DNA of 64,000 nt. It comes from an uncultured Bacteroidales bacterium (GTDB taxonomy: Bacteria; Bacteroidota; Bacteroidia; Bacteroidales; F082). This document shows positions 35,280 to 42,604 of this stretch, piece by piece (position 1 is the stretch's first letter; each line of letters opens with the position of its first letter). Made by a program: the position numbers and the translations under genes. Under the pieces are notes generated by a model. The model saw only the letters and a list, made by a program, of their open reading frames with translations. It made no database searches and was not told the DNA's origin. Location of the stretch: contig CAJOHD010000007.1 of assembly GCA_905234275.1 (NCBI GenBank), positions 33,723-97,722 of the forward strand. Direction: 5' to 3'.

Positions 35280-35642
35280 ATGAAAGAGTTAACTAAAGCA
35301 GAAGAGCAGGTAATGCAGGTGATTTGGAAAATTGGCAGCGGTTTTGCCAACGAGATAATGGCGGCGTATCCGGAGCCGAAGCCGGCATACAACACGGTTT
35401 TGACGGTGGTGAGGATTTTGGAGAAGAAAGGATTCGTCGGACATGAACAGTTTTGCAAGGCAAACCGCTACTTCCCATTAATAAGTAAAGAGGAGTATTC
35501 GGAAAGCTCGCTGAAGGGATTGGTTGAGAACTATTTCAACAACTCGTACCTCGATCTAGTTTCCGCTTTCGCGAAGAAAGAAAACTTCTCAATGGAGCAG
35601 ATTGAAGAACTTAAAAAGATGATTGAAAATATTAAAGAATAA
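35280..35642 (+). CDS. BlaI/MecI/CopY-family transcriptional repressor
   Basis: The 120-residue protein starts MKELTKAEEQVMQVIWKIGS, the classic BlaI winged-helix start. The recognition part is AYNTVLTVVRILEKKGFVGH and the C-terminal dimerisation helices end in MEQIEELKKMIENIKE. The ATG at 35280 is chosen because the -7 promoter box ends only 28 bp before it; a longer TTG start would lie inside the promoter. It would repress its own operon and be released by the membrane peptidase encoded next. Confidence 0.9.
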   Translation: MKELTKAEEQVMQVIWKIGSGFANEIMAAYPEPKPAYNTVLTVVRILEKKGFVGHEQFCKANRYFPLISKEEYSESSLKGLVENYFNNSYLDLVSAFAKKENFSMEQIEELKKMIENIKE

Positions 35643-35706
35643 GGTCAAGGCATGCCTTGACCCAACAGGATAAAAAAATCCAGTAAGGATAACACATGTG
35701 TTATCC
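35643..35706. repeat. two 20-bp perfect palindromes between blaI and the M56 gene
   Basis: GGTCAAGGCA/TGCCTTGACC spans 35643-35662 directly after the blaI stop, and GGATAACACA/TGTGTTATCC spans 35687-35706. The segment CCTTGACCCAACAGGAT (35655-35671) reappears with one change at 39470-39486 on the other strand, next to a second GGCATGCC-centred palindrome. This is therefore a dispersed REP-like element. It may act as a weak terminator or mRNA-processing site in the two-gene operon. Confidence 0.8.
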
Positions 35707-35725
35707 ACAAATTACAACAAACATT

Positions 35726-37426
35726 ATGGCAACAAGTATTATTTCAATAGCGATAGCGGTAGCGGTGCTTTGGATAGCGTACAGAGTGCTGTTTATCAAT
35801 AGCAACCGATTGGTCTTCAACCGCACGTTTCTCATCGTTGCGTTGGGCTTTTCGCTGATTCTGCCTGCGGCTGGATTATATATCGGCAGAAGCACCCCGC
35901 AGATTGTGAGCTACCGTCAGAGCCTGTTCCAGGGCATCATGCTCGACGAGGTGGTTATCACGGCAGAGGGTGTGACTATCAGCACTCCGGTTGAGACGAT
36001 TGCCGACGAAGAGGCTGTGGCTCCAATTCAGGAAGCGGCAAACAGCTTTAATATCTGGAAATACCTATGGCTTATATATGTTATAGGTGTTGGCGTGATG
36101 GGATTAATGTTCCTTTTCAAACTAGGAAAGATTTGGTTTATCATCATCAAATCGCCTAAAAAGAAGATGCCGGGATATACCGCAGTGTTTACAGGCAAGG
36201 AACATGGCTCGTATTCTTTCTTCAACTACGCCTTCTTCCCTAACGAGAACGTGAATGCGAAGATAGTGCGTCATGAGATGAGCCACATCGCTCACCATCA
36301 TTCAGCCGACATCCTTTTCGTGGAGCTGATGATGATCATCCAATGGTTTAACCCGTTTATCTACTTGTATAAGAGAGAGTTACAGAGTCTCCACGAATAT
36401 ATGGCGGACAGAGATGTCGTCGCCACAGGTATTGACAAACAAAACTACATGATGTTGATTTTGCAGCAGTGCACGGCCGTCGATTTCAGCAACATGAGCA
36501 ATAACTTCAGTTTTTTATTAACCAAAAAAAGAATTAAAATGATTACTCAAAGCAAAAAAACCAAGGGCGTGGTAATCAAGGCATTACTTACCCTACCACT
36601 GTTCGCCCTGTTATTGTTCGCGAACTGCAAATCGAATGAAAACAACACTCCCAAAGAGGAGAAAATCGCTGCTACTGAGACAGAAAATGCTTCTTCAGCA
36701 GTTGCAACAACATCTCAAGGCGAAGATGAAGTTTACATGAGTGTTGAGAAAAACCCTGAATTTCCTGGCGGAGTCAACGCTATGATGGATTATTTGAGAG
36801 GAAATCTTAAATATCCGGAATCGGCAAAGAAAAACAAACAGGAAGGCAGAGTCTTTATCGGCTTCATTGTCGAGAAAGACGGCTCTGTCTCAAACGTAAA
36901 AGTCTTGCGCGGTGTTTGCGAAGAGCTTGACAGTGAGGCAGTTAGGGTTGTAAAATCAATGCCGACATGGATAGCTGGCCGCGACAAAGGCGAACCTGTA
37001 AGAGTGCAGTACACATTGCCTATCGTTTTCAAGCTTAACGACGAGACCACTGTGACAGCCCTGTCGGGCACTCATTGGGAAGGCACAGGCACGGGCATCG
37101 ATGAGGTGGAAGGCACCAAGTTTGTCATATCGATGACCATGGACTTTTATAACGACAACGACGGACTGTTTGTGATGAAACTCACCGCCCAGCCAAAAGA
37201 TACTCCTGTGGCACAAACGGTGTTCGAGAATGTCGCCCTCGACTTCACTTATTCCTTCGACGGCAAGTCGGCAGGCTCTATCCAACCGAAGAATCCTGAC
37301 GGCAGCGACCTCGGAGAGGCCCAGCCACCGTACGGTTTCGTGGTAAAAGAGAAGAGCATCGTTGTCAATTTCTATGACTTCAAGAACGATTGCGGCATCG
37401 AGGAGATTACTTTTGTGAAAAAATAA
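35726..37426 (+). CDS. M56-family (BlaR1-like) membrane peptidase fused to a TonB domain
   Basis: The product of 566 residues begins at MATSIISIAIAVAVLW; an ATG 30 bp upstream lies inside a palindrome. Domains: N-terminal membrane helices, zinc-peptidase motif RHEMSHIAHHH (HExxH, about 190) with a distal LHEYMADRD acid, a further membrane helix (ALLTLPLFALLLFANC), a TonB C-terminal domain (about 330-440; EFPGGVNAMMDYLRGNLKYP, then EGRVFIGFIVEKDGSV), and about 125 extra residues (from SGTHWEGTG) resembling a lipocalin-type beta fold. BlaR1-type receptors cleave the BlaI repressor on sensing a signal. The TonB part is typical of Bacteroidetes; the C-terminal domain is not recognised. Confidence 0.86.
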   Translation: MATSIISIAIAVAVLWIAYRVLFINSNRLVFNRTFLIVALGFSLILPAAGLYIGRSTPQIVSYRQSLFQGIMLDEVVITAEGVTISTPVETIADEEAVAPIQEAANSFNIWKYLWLIYVIGVGVMGLMFLFKLGKIWFIIIKSPKKKMPGYTAVFTGKEHGSYSFFNYAFFPNENVNAKIVRHEMSHIAHHHSADILFVELMMIIQWFNPFIYLYKRELQSLHEYMADRDVVATGIDKQNYMMLILQQCTAVDFSNMSNNFSFLLTKKRIKMITQSKKTKGVVIKALLTLPLFALLLFANCKSNENNTPKEEKIAATETENASSAVATTSQGEDEVYMSVEKNPEFPGGVNAMMDYLRGNLKYPESAKKNKQEGRVFIGFIVEKDGSVSNVKVLRGVCEELDSEAVRVVKSMPTWIAGRDKGEPVRVQYTLPIVFKLNDETTVTALSGTHWEGTGTGIDEVEGTKFVISMTMDFYNDNDGLFVMKLTAQPKDTPVAQTVFENVALDFTYSFDGKSAGSIQPKNPDGSDLGEAQPPYGFVVKEKSIVVNFYDFKNDCGIEEITFVKK

Positions 37427-37437
37427 ACACGCAACTA

Positions 37438-37572
37438 GTCATTTCGAGTGAAGCGAAGCGGAATCGAGACCTGAGCTTGCGAAAGCATTCGCCATGGCGA
37501 ATAAATCCTCCACGAACGAAAGCATATTCTCAAAGAGGATTTCTCCACTCCCTTCGGTCGGTCGAAATGACG
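37438..37572. mobile_element. MITE-like element, copy A (TIR GTCATTTCGA/TCGAAATGAC)
   Basis: Perfect 10-bp terminal inverted repeats enclose a 135-bp segment whose ends match copies B and C: GTCATTTCGAGTGAAGCGAA on the left and GATTTCTCCACTCC then GGTCGGTCGAAATGAC on the right. The interior is longer than in the other copies. It lies 11 bp after the M56-TonB stop and 9 bp before the LRR lipoprotein start. It carries no gene. Confidence 0.88.
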
Positions 37573-37580
37573 CAACCACC

Positions 37581-38666
37581 ATGAGACTCTACATCAAAAT
37601 ACTATACCTATTTCTGATTTTGATGCTGCTCTTTTCCTGCAGCACTCAACGCTCAACAAGTGTGCCGTTTTCGGCGGAAATTGAAAACGGCACACTGATG
37701 ATAACTAAAGAAAACATCAAGAAAATCGATAAAAAGCTGCTGGCATCAGATAGCTTGCGCAACGTCATCATAGAGCAGTGTGGTTTGAGAAGAATCAAGT
37801 TTCCGAGAGGCAACAAGATTGAATCGATAAAACTCTTTGACAATAATTTTAAGCGTACTCCGCGGAGCATCAAAAATTGCAAAAACCTCGAACACCTTGA
37901 TTTAGAGCACAATAGAATCAAACATATTCCTCGTTTCATCGCGCAACTCGACAGTCTAAGAAGTCTGGATTTGAACCACAACCAATTAAAACTAACCGAA
38001 TCGGACATCAAGCATGCTTCGAAAGTCAAAAAGCTGTCGATTGGAGGCAATAATATCGAGAAATTGCCTGAAAACATTGGCATTCTGCAATGCACTAATC
38101 TGAATTTGGGCAAAAATCATTTGAGCGAATTACCAGCTTCTTTCGCTGATTTGAAGCAGCTGCATCATCTCATTTTTTATGAAAATGAATTTGTGACGAT
38201 TCCAGAAGAGATTTCAGGTTTTGTAAATTTGCAGCATCTCGATTTTTATAAAAACCATATCAAGGAAATACCAGATTTTGTTGGGAATTTCGAGAATTTA
38301 CATTATTTGTATCTTTCTTACAATGAGATTGAAACTATTCCTGACACTCTGAGAGCTCTGAGTTCTCTGACATATTTTTACATTCATCATAACAAGATCG
38401 TGACTCTTCCGAATTGGATTGTTGAACTTGATTCGCTGGAGCGCCTCGGAGTAGGTTACAACAAGTTGATTTCGATGCCTGATATGTCGGAAATGCCTTC
38501 ACTTATTGAGCTTAACTGCGAAGGAAATCTGCTTGAGGAGTTTCCGTGGAAACTGGTTGAAAAGCCGGGGATGCAGTTTCTGATTGTCAGGGATAATTTG
38601 TTTGAGTTGAAAGAAGAGGAAATAGAGTTTTTGAGCAAGCCTCGGGAAGTTTTGATAATTTTTTAA
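37581..38666 (+). CDS. leucine-rich-repeat lipoprotein
   Basis: The start at MRLYIKILYLFLILMLLFSC gives a lipoprotein signal with lipobox LFSC; an earlier ATG at 37494 lies inside the MITE-like element and is rejected. The remaining 361-residue product has about ten bacterial LRR units (for example LRSLDLNHNQL, LHYLYLSYNEIETIPDTL, LTYFYIHHNKIVTLPNWI), of the 22-23-residue ribonuclease-inhibitor/SDS22-like type. It is probably an exposed outer-membrane protein for protein or host binding. Elements A and B bracket the gene exactly. Confidence 0.87.
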   Translation: MRLYIKILYLFLILMLLFSCSTQRSTSVPFSAEIENGTLMITKENIKKIDKKLLASDSLRNVIIEQCGLRRIKFPRGNKIESIKLFDNNFKRTPRSIKNCKNLEHLDLEHNRIKHIPRFIAQLDSLRSLDLNHNQLKLTESDIKHASKVKKLSIGGNNIEKLPENIGILQCTNLNLGKNHLSELPASFADLKQLHHLIFYENEFVTIPEEISGFVNLQHLDFYKNHIKEIPDFVGNFENLHYLYLSYNEIETIPDTLRALSSLTYFYIHHNKIVTLPNWIVELDSLERLGVGYNKLISMPDMSEMPSLIELNCEGNLLEEFPWKLVEKPGMQFLIVRDNLFELKEEEIEFLSKPREVLIIF

Positions 38667-38674
38667 TGTAATAT

Positions 38675-38797
38675 CGTCATTTCGAGCGGAACGGAGTGTA
38701 GTCGAGAAATCCTTTATTAACGGGAACTTCATGATGATTTCGTTAAAAGGAGATTTCTCCACTACGCTCCATTTCATTACGCTTCGGTCGAAATGAC
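38675..38797. mobile_element. MITE-like element, copy B
   Basis: The segment begins CGTCATTTCGAGCGGAACGG and ends CGGTCGAAATGACG, with an inner inverted pair GAGAAATCC/GGAGATTTCTC. Size is 123 bp. It starts 8 bp after the LRR gene stop. Its right end forms the last codons and stop of rluA on the minus strand. Confidence 0.88.
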
Positions 38798-39469
38798 GAA
38801 AGCGTCCCATGGCATGCCTTGTGGCATTGGGGCAGTGACTGTCATCTGGGTTTTCAATGTCGGGTGCTCAAATGTGATTTTATATGAGTGCAGACAGATT
38901 GAGGCATCGGGGTTGGAGCGCGGGTAGCCGTATTTCAGATCACCTTTGATTGGGCAGCCGATGTGTGCCAGCTGGCAGCGAATCTGATGATGGCGACCGG
39001 TAAGCAGGTCTATTTCAAGGAGATAATAATTGTCGGATTTTCCTACCACACGATAACGGAGAGTAGCCAATTTTGCTCCGCTTGTCCCCTCTTTCACAAT
39101 GTACGACTTGTTTTGAGCCTCGTTTTTCACCATGTAATCGTTGAGTTCGTCAGCGTCTTTCGGCGGACGGTTTTTCACGATGGCGAGATAAGTCTTGTGG
39201 AAGTTGCGGTCTTTCACCATGGTAGTCATGCGGCTGAGCGCCTTGCTTGTTCTGGCAAAAATGACAGCTCCGCTGACAGGTCTGTCGAGACGATGCACCA
39301 AGCCAGCGAACACCTCGCCAGGTTTGTTTTTCGTCTCTTTGATGTACGCTTTCACGTCATCGAGGAGGCACACATCGCCGGTTTTGTCACCTTGGACGAT
39401 CTCGGATGGCAATTTGTTGACGATAATCAGGTGATTATCCTCAAAAAGAATACGGTCGTTTATTTTCAT
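38777..39469 (-). CDS. RluA-family pseudouridine synthase
   Basis: The start at MKINDRILFEDNHLIIVNK (ATG at 39469) is preceded by AGGA; a longer TTG start inside the neighbouring palindrome is rejected. The 230-residue product has the catalytic HRLDRPVSGAVIFAR (Asp about 65) and LLTGRHHQIRCQLAH and YPRSNPDASICLHSYKI of the RluA family. It modifies uridines in rRNA or tRNA; the exact site is unknown. It lacks an S4 domain. The C-terminal VISTEA and stop codon are encoded by MITE-like copy B. Confidence 0.9.
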   Translation of the reverse strand: MKINDRILFEDNHLIIVNKLPSEIVQGDKTGDVCLLDDVKAYIKETKNKPGEVFAGLVHRLDRPVSGAVIFARTSKALSRMTTMVKDRNFHKTYLAIVKNRPPKDADELNDYMVKNEAQNKSYIVKEGTSGAKLATLRYRVVGKSDNYYLLEIDLLTGRHHQIRCQLAHIGCPIKGDLKYGYPRSNPDASICLHSYKITFEHPTLKTQMTVTAPMPQGMPWDAFVISTEA

Positions 39470-39498
39470 ATCCTGTTGGGACAAGGCATGCCTTGTCC
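39470..39498. repeat. second copy of the GGCATGCC-centred palindrome
   Basis: The perfect 20-bp palindrome GGACAAGGCA/TGCCTTGTCC (39479-39498), with the flank ATCCTGTTGGG, repeats the element at 35643-35671 in inverted orientation. It lies between panB and rluA. The rluA ribosome-binding site falls in its flank. Confidence 0.8.
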
Positions 39499-39512
39499 TT
39501 ACGGGTTAAAAA

Positions 39513-40328
39513 TTAATATTGTTCACTTTCATTCGGGAAGGTTACCTCTTTCACATCATTAATATATGCATGCACCGAATCCTTGATGCTGGTATAGAGG
39601 TTGTTGTAGCGGCGCAGGAAACGCGGTGAGAATTCATTGCTCAAGCCGAGCATATCCTGCAAAACAAGCACCTGTCCGTCGCAACCGTGACCGGCACCGA
39701 TGCCGATGGTCGGGATGCGCAGTGACTGTGACACTTCTGCTGCCAAGGCTGCCGGAATCTTCTCAAGCACGAGGCTGAAAACGCCTTTTTCCTGAAGCAG
39801 AAGAGCGTCTTCGCGCAGTTTGTTAGCCTCATATTCATCTTTGGCGCGCACCACGTATGTTCCGAACTTATTGATACTCTGTGGAGTAAGTCCGAGGTGA
39901 CCCATCACAGGGATACCTGCGCAAAGGATACGCTCAACAGATTCGAGGATCTCGCGACCGCCTTCCATCTTCACAGCGTTGGCACCCGTTTCCTTCATGA
40001 TGCGGATTGCCGACTCGAGAGCTATCTTAGAGTTGCCCTGGTAAGTACCAAACGGCATGTCGACCACCACCATGGCGTGCGAAACAGCACGCACCACTGA
40101 TGCACCGTAGATTATCATCTCGTCGAGGGTGATTGGCAATGTGGTAGGATGACCTTCCATCACGTTGGAAGCACTGTCGCCAACGAGGATTACATCGATA
40201 TTTGACTGGTCGAGAATCTTCGCCATCGTATAGTCGTATGCGGTGAGCATTGCTATCTTCTCGCCCTTGTTCTTCATCTCCTGAAGCACGTGTGTCGTGA
40301 CCAAAGAAGCGTTATGTGACAAATACAT
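39513..40328 (-). CDS. panB: 3-methyl-2-oxobutanoate hydroxymethyltransferase
   Basis: The 271-residue TIM-barrel enzyme makes ketopantoate from 2-oxoisovalerate and 5,10-methylene-THF, the first step of pantothenate synthesis. Motifs: [37 protein letters not shown] (metal and substrate site, about 47-66), [25 protein letters not shown] and the catalytic [11 protein letters not shown] (Glu about 180). [15 protein letters not shown] closes the domain. The length matches the family (264 residues in E. coli). No other pan gene is nearby. Confidence 0.95.
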   Translation of the reverse strand: MYLSHNASLVTTHVLQEMKNKGEKIAMLTAYDYTMAKILDQSNIDVILVGDSASNVMEGHPTTLPITLDEMIIYGASVVRAVSHAMVVVDMPFGTYQGNSKIALESAIRIMKETGANAVKMEGGREILESVERILCAGIPVMGHLGLTPQSINKFGTYVVRAKDEYEANKLREDALLLQEKGVFSLVLEKIPAALAAEVSQSLRIPTIGIGAGHGCDGQVLVLQDMLGLSNEFSPRFLRRYNNLYTSIKDSVHAYINDVKEVTFPNESEQY

Positions 40329-40340
40329 TTTTTAAAATTT

Positions 40341-40373
40341 TTTGCAAAAATAGATAAAAAAAGCATATCTTTG
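40341..40373 (+). promoter_or_regulatory. promoter of the first lipoprotein gene
   Basis: TTTG (40341-40344) and TATCTTTG (40366-40373) are 21 bp apart, a close match to the Bacteroidetes -33/-7 boxes. Transcription would start about 12 bp before the ATG at 40392, giving a very short leader. On the minus strand the same stretch holds TATTTTTG (40352-40345), a possible -7 box for panB. Confidence 0.68.
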
Positions 40374-40391
40374 CGCACATATTAACCTAAT

Positions 40392-41363
40392 ATGAAAAAG
40401 TTTTTATCAATTATAGTGCTGGCGATGCTTATTCTCGCTGCATGCACCACTAAATTTGACCTTTACAGCTACGAGGGCGACACCACAATTGTTTATGCGG
40501 TGCTCGACGTCAATGCCGACACCAACTACTTCCGCATCTCGAAATCGTCGTTGAACAACGAATTTGAGTACAATTATGACGATTTGGACGTCAAGTTTGC
40601 AGGTCTTTTCTACAATGAGCTACAGCCCGACACCATCAGTCTTGACACCATTTCGATAATGACTGACGGGGTGTTGAAACATTTTTATTATACCACAAGA
40701 AAACTCACTACAAATCAAGAATATACCATTATTGTTTTGAGAAAAGACGACGGCGTCACTGTCACGTCAACAGCCAAGACCATTTGCGATGTCAGTTTTA
40801 TCAGGCCGATGGGAAAATATATCAACTTACGATCAGATGTTGTGAACCAGATTCAGTGGGTTGGCACGCATCACCCGGATGCCCCAAACATCAACGCAGG
40901 ATCGTTCACCATGATTGCTTATTTCCATTACAAGGAGCTGATGCCGGGCGCAACCGACACCGTTGAGCGCTATATGCAATGGACCATCGGATCGGGCGAA
41001 GCCGACGATTGGCAAAACACGACATTCAATTATTATGCGACATTCTACACTCCATCAACATTTTTCTACTTATTGGAACGTGACGAATATCTGAACGAAA
41101 ACAGTCCGTATGGCGTTCAGCGCTGGCTTGAGCCTTTTGAGTTCAGGCTATATGTTTACGGAGAGGAACTGTATGATTATCATATCATTAACAATGCAAC
41201 GAGTGTAATTCCGGAGGTGCCAAATTTCTCAAATGTCGAAAATGGCATAGGACTGCTGTCGGCACGTACCATAGTGAGCTCTTTCCATGTGATTGAGCAG
41301 ATTTGCAGGATAAGAATATCGACAAACTATCCTTATGGGTTTATTTATGATCCGAATTTGTAA
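40392..41363 (+). CDS. lipoprotein, tandem paralogue 1 (DUF4249-like)
   Basis: The 323-residue protein has a lipoprotein signal (MKKFLSIIVLAMLILAAC). The mature part opens TTKFDLYSYEGDTTIVYAVL and reads as an extracellular beta-rich domain, with a conserved middle YFHYKELMPGATDTVERYMQ and end SPYGVQRWLEPFEFRLY. The pattern (EGDTTIVYAVLD near the start, many beta strands) recalls DUF4249 lipoproteins, which often accompany TonB-dependent receptors, but none is present here. The function is unknown. It is clearly homologous to the next gene. Confidence 0.72.
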   Translation: MKKFLSIIVLAMLILAACTTKFDLYSYEGDTTIVYAVLDVNADTNYFRISKSSLNNEFEYNYDDLDVKFAGLFYNELQPDTISLDTISIMTDGVLKHFYYTTRKLTTNQEYTIIVLRKDDGVTVTSTAKTICDVSFIRPMGKYINLRSDVVNQIQWVGTHHPDAPNINAGSFTMIAYFHYKELMPGATDTVERYMQWTIGSGEADDWQNTTFNYYATFYTPSTFFYLLERDEYLNENSPYGVQRWLEPFEFRLYVYGEELYDYHIINNATSVIPEVPNFSNVENGIGLLSARTIVSSFHVIEQICRIRISTNYPYGFIYDPNL

Positions 41364-41394
41364 AAATATTTTACGACGATAATTAAAAATAATG

Positions 41395-41442
41395 TATTTT
41401 TGCAAATTTGAATGAGATTTCTCCACTTCGGTCGAAATGACG
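41395..41442 (+). promoter_or_regulatory. promoter of the second lipoprotein gene, with half a MITE-like element (copy D)
   Basis: TATTTTTG (41395-41402) is a perfect -7 box; the -33 position shows only TTTA. Directly downstream, 41411-41442 repeats the right half of copy C (AATGAGATTTCTCCACT, then CGGTCGAAATGACG). The transcript therefore starts with a fragment of the dispersed element. Confidence 0.65.
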
Positions 41443-41468
41443 ACAGTGGCGATAAATAAAATTTTGAC

Positions 41469-42503
41469 ATGAAAAAGATTATTTGGGCAATTTTCGCTAT
41501 AGCTGCTTTGGCTTTCAGTTCATGCAGCAACAAAGTCGACCTTTACTGCGATGAAGGCGACACCACTATTGTTTACGCTATGCTTGATACAGGTGTCGAC
41601 ACCAATTTCTTTAAGATTACCCACAGTTTCATTGGGAATGCCAACGAACTGGCACATAATTACGATGCCAACAACTACAAATACGATGAGCTTGAAGTGA
41701 CTTTTACAGGTGTTTTTGAAGACAGTCCTGCCACTCAGACCATCGCGCTCGACACCATCTCGAAATGGATTCCTTATAATCCGAACTCCACTTTCTATAG
41801 CGGTTGCTACCAGACCTATTATTATACAACCAAGAAACTACTTGAAGGCAAAGAATATACTCTTACTATTATAAGAAAAGCTGATAACGTTACCATTTCG
41901 GCCACCACCAAGACTATCAACACTTTCGTCTTTAAAAAGCCTGTTACAAATGTTGTAGGATTCACAGGCCAGTCGGCAAGTGTCGAGTGGAGAGTAAGAG
42001 ACGCCAGCACTATGTATCACAGCACAGCATCATACTTTGAAGTATATGGTTTCTTCAACTATTCAGAGCTGATGCCGGGTGCAACCGACACCGTCAAGCG
42101 CAGCATACAGTGGTCATTGGGAGAAGGTACTGAATCAAACCTGTTCACAACGGCTAATAACGATATGTATTATGCGATTAATTACACCCCTAACGCACTG
42201 TTTGACATTATTTCACAGGATGCATATCTTAACAACAACAGTCCGTACGGTGTGAAGCGCTGGTTCGATAAATTCGAGTTCAGAATCTTCGCTATTGGAG
42301 AAGACTTATATAACTACAATCTGATTGCCAACTCAAGCAGCGCCATCCAGGATGTGCCAAATTACACCAACGTGACAAACGGCAACGGTATCATGTCGGC
42401 AAGAGTGGCTAAGAGCAAGTTTATCACCATAATGGAGAACACCAGAATTCAGATTTGTAACGACTACGAACAGTTTGGATTTATCAACGACCCCAATAGA
42501 TAA
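41469..42503 (+). CDS. lipoprotein, tandem paralogue 2 (DUF4249-like)
   Basis: The 344-residue protein has a lipoprotein signal (IWAIFAIAALAFSSC) and the same architecture as its neighbour, with shared blocks DLYCDEGDTTIVYAMLDTG, FFNYSELMPGATDTVKRSIQ and NNSPYGVKRWFDKFEFRIF. It differs mainly by an insertion near residues 95-125. The two arose by tandem duplication followed by strong divergence. It has its own promoter, so the pair may be expressed under different conditions. The function is unknown. Confidence 0.72.
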   Translation: MKKIIWAIFAIAALAFSSCSNKVDLYCDEGDTTIVYAMLDTGVDTNFFKITHSFIGNANELAHNYDANNYKYDELEVTFTGVFEDSPATQTIALDTISKWIPYNPNSTFYSGCYQTYYYTTKKLLEGKEYTLTIIRKADNVTISATTKTINTFVFKKPVTNVVGFTGQSASVEWRVRDASTMYHSTASYFEVYGFFNYSELMPGATDTVKRSIQWSLGEGTESNLFTTANNDMYYAINYTPNALFDIISQDAYLNNNSPYGVKRWFDKFEFRIFAIGEDLYNYNLIANSSSAIQDVPNYTNVTNGNGIMSARVAKSKFITIMENTRIQICNDYEQFGFINDPNR

Positions 42504-42506
42504 AAG

Positions 42507-42571
42507 TGACATTTTGTCATATTTCTTAATTTTGGCATAATTTTTGTTCTGCCATTGTCGCAATTCGACAA
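42507..42571 (+). promoter_or_regulatory. dnaK control region: two dyads and a sigma-54-like site
   Basis: Three signals are lined up: the dyad TGACATTTTGTCA (42507-42519); TGGCAT-N5-TTGT (42533-42547), whose GG-to-G spacing of 12 equals that of -24/-12 promoters; and the dyad TTGTCG-CAATT-CGACAA (42555-42571). No good -7 TAnnTTTG box is present. A heat-shock-specific arrangement is inferred; the factors are unknown. The ribosome-binding site AGGAG lies further on, 10 bp before the ATG. Confidence 0.5.
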
Positions 42572-42604
42572 AAAAGTAGAATAAAAATATAGGAGAACAA
42601 AATT

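Noticed and set aside
37494..37580. Upstream extension of the LRR lipoprotein gene
   Set aside because: It lies in the MITE-like element; the lipoprotein signal starts at 37581.
38808..38823. GGCATGCC string near the rluA end, like the REP palindrome
   Set aside because: It encodes conserved GMP residues of RluA and lacks palindromic arms and flanks.
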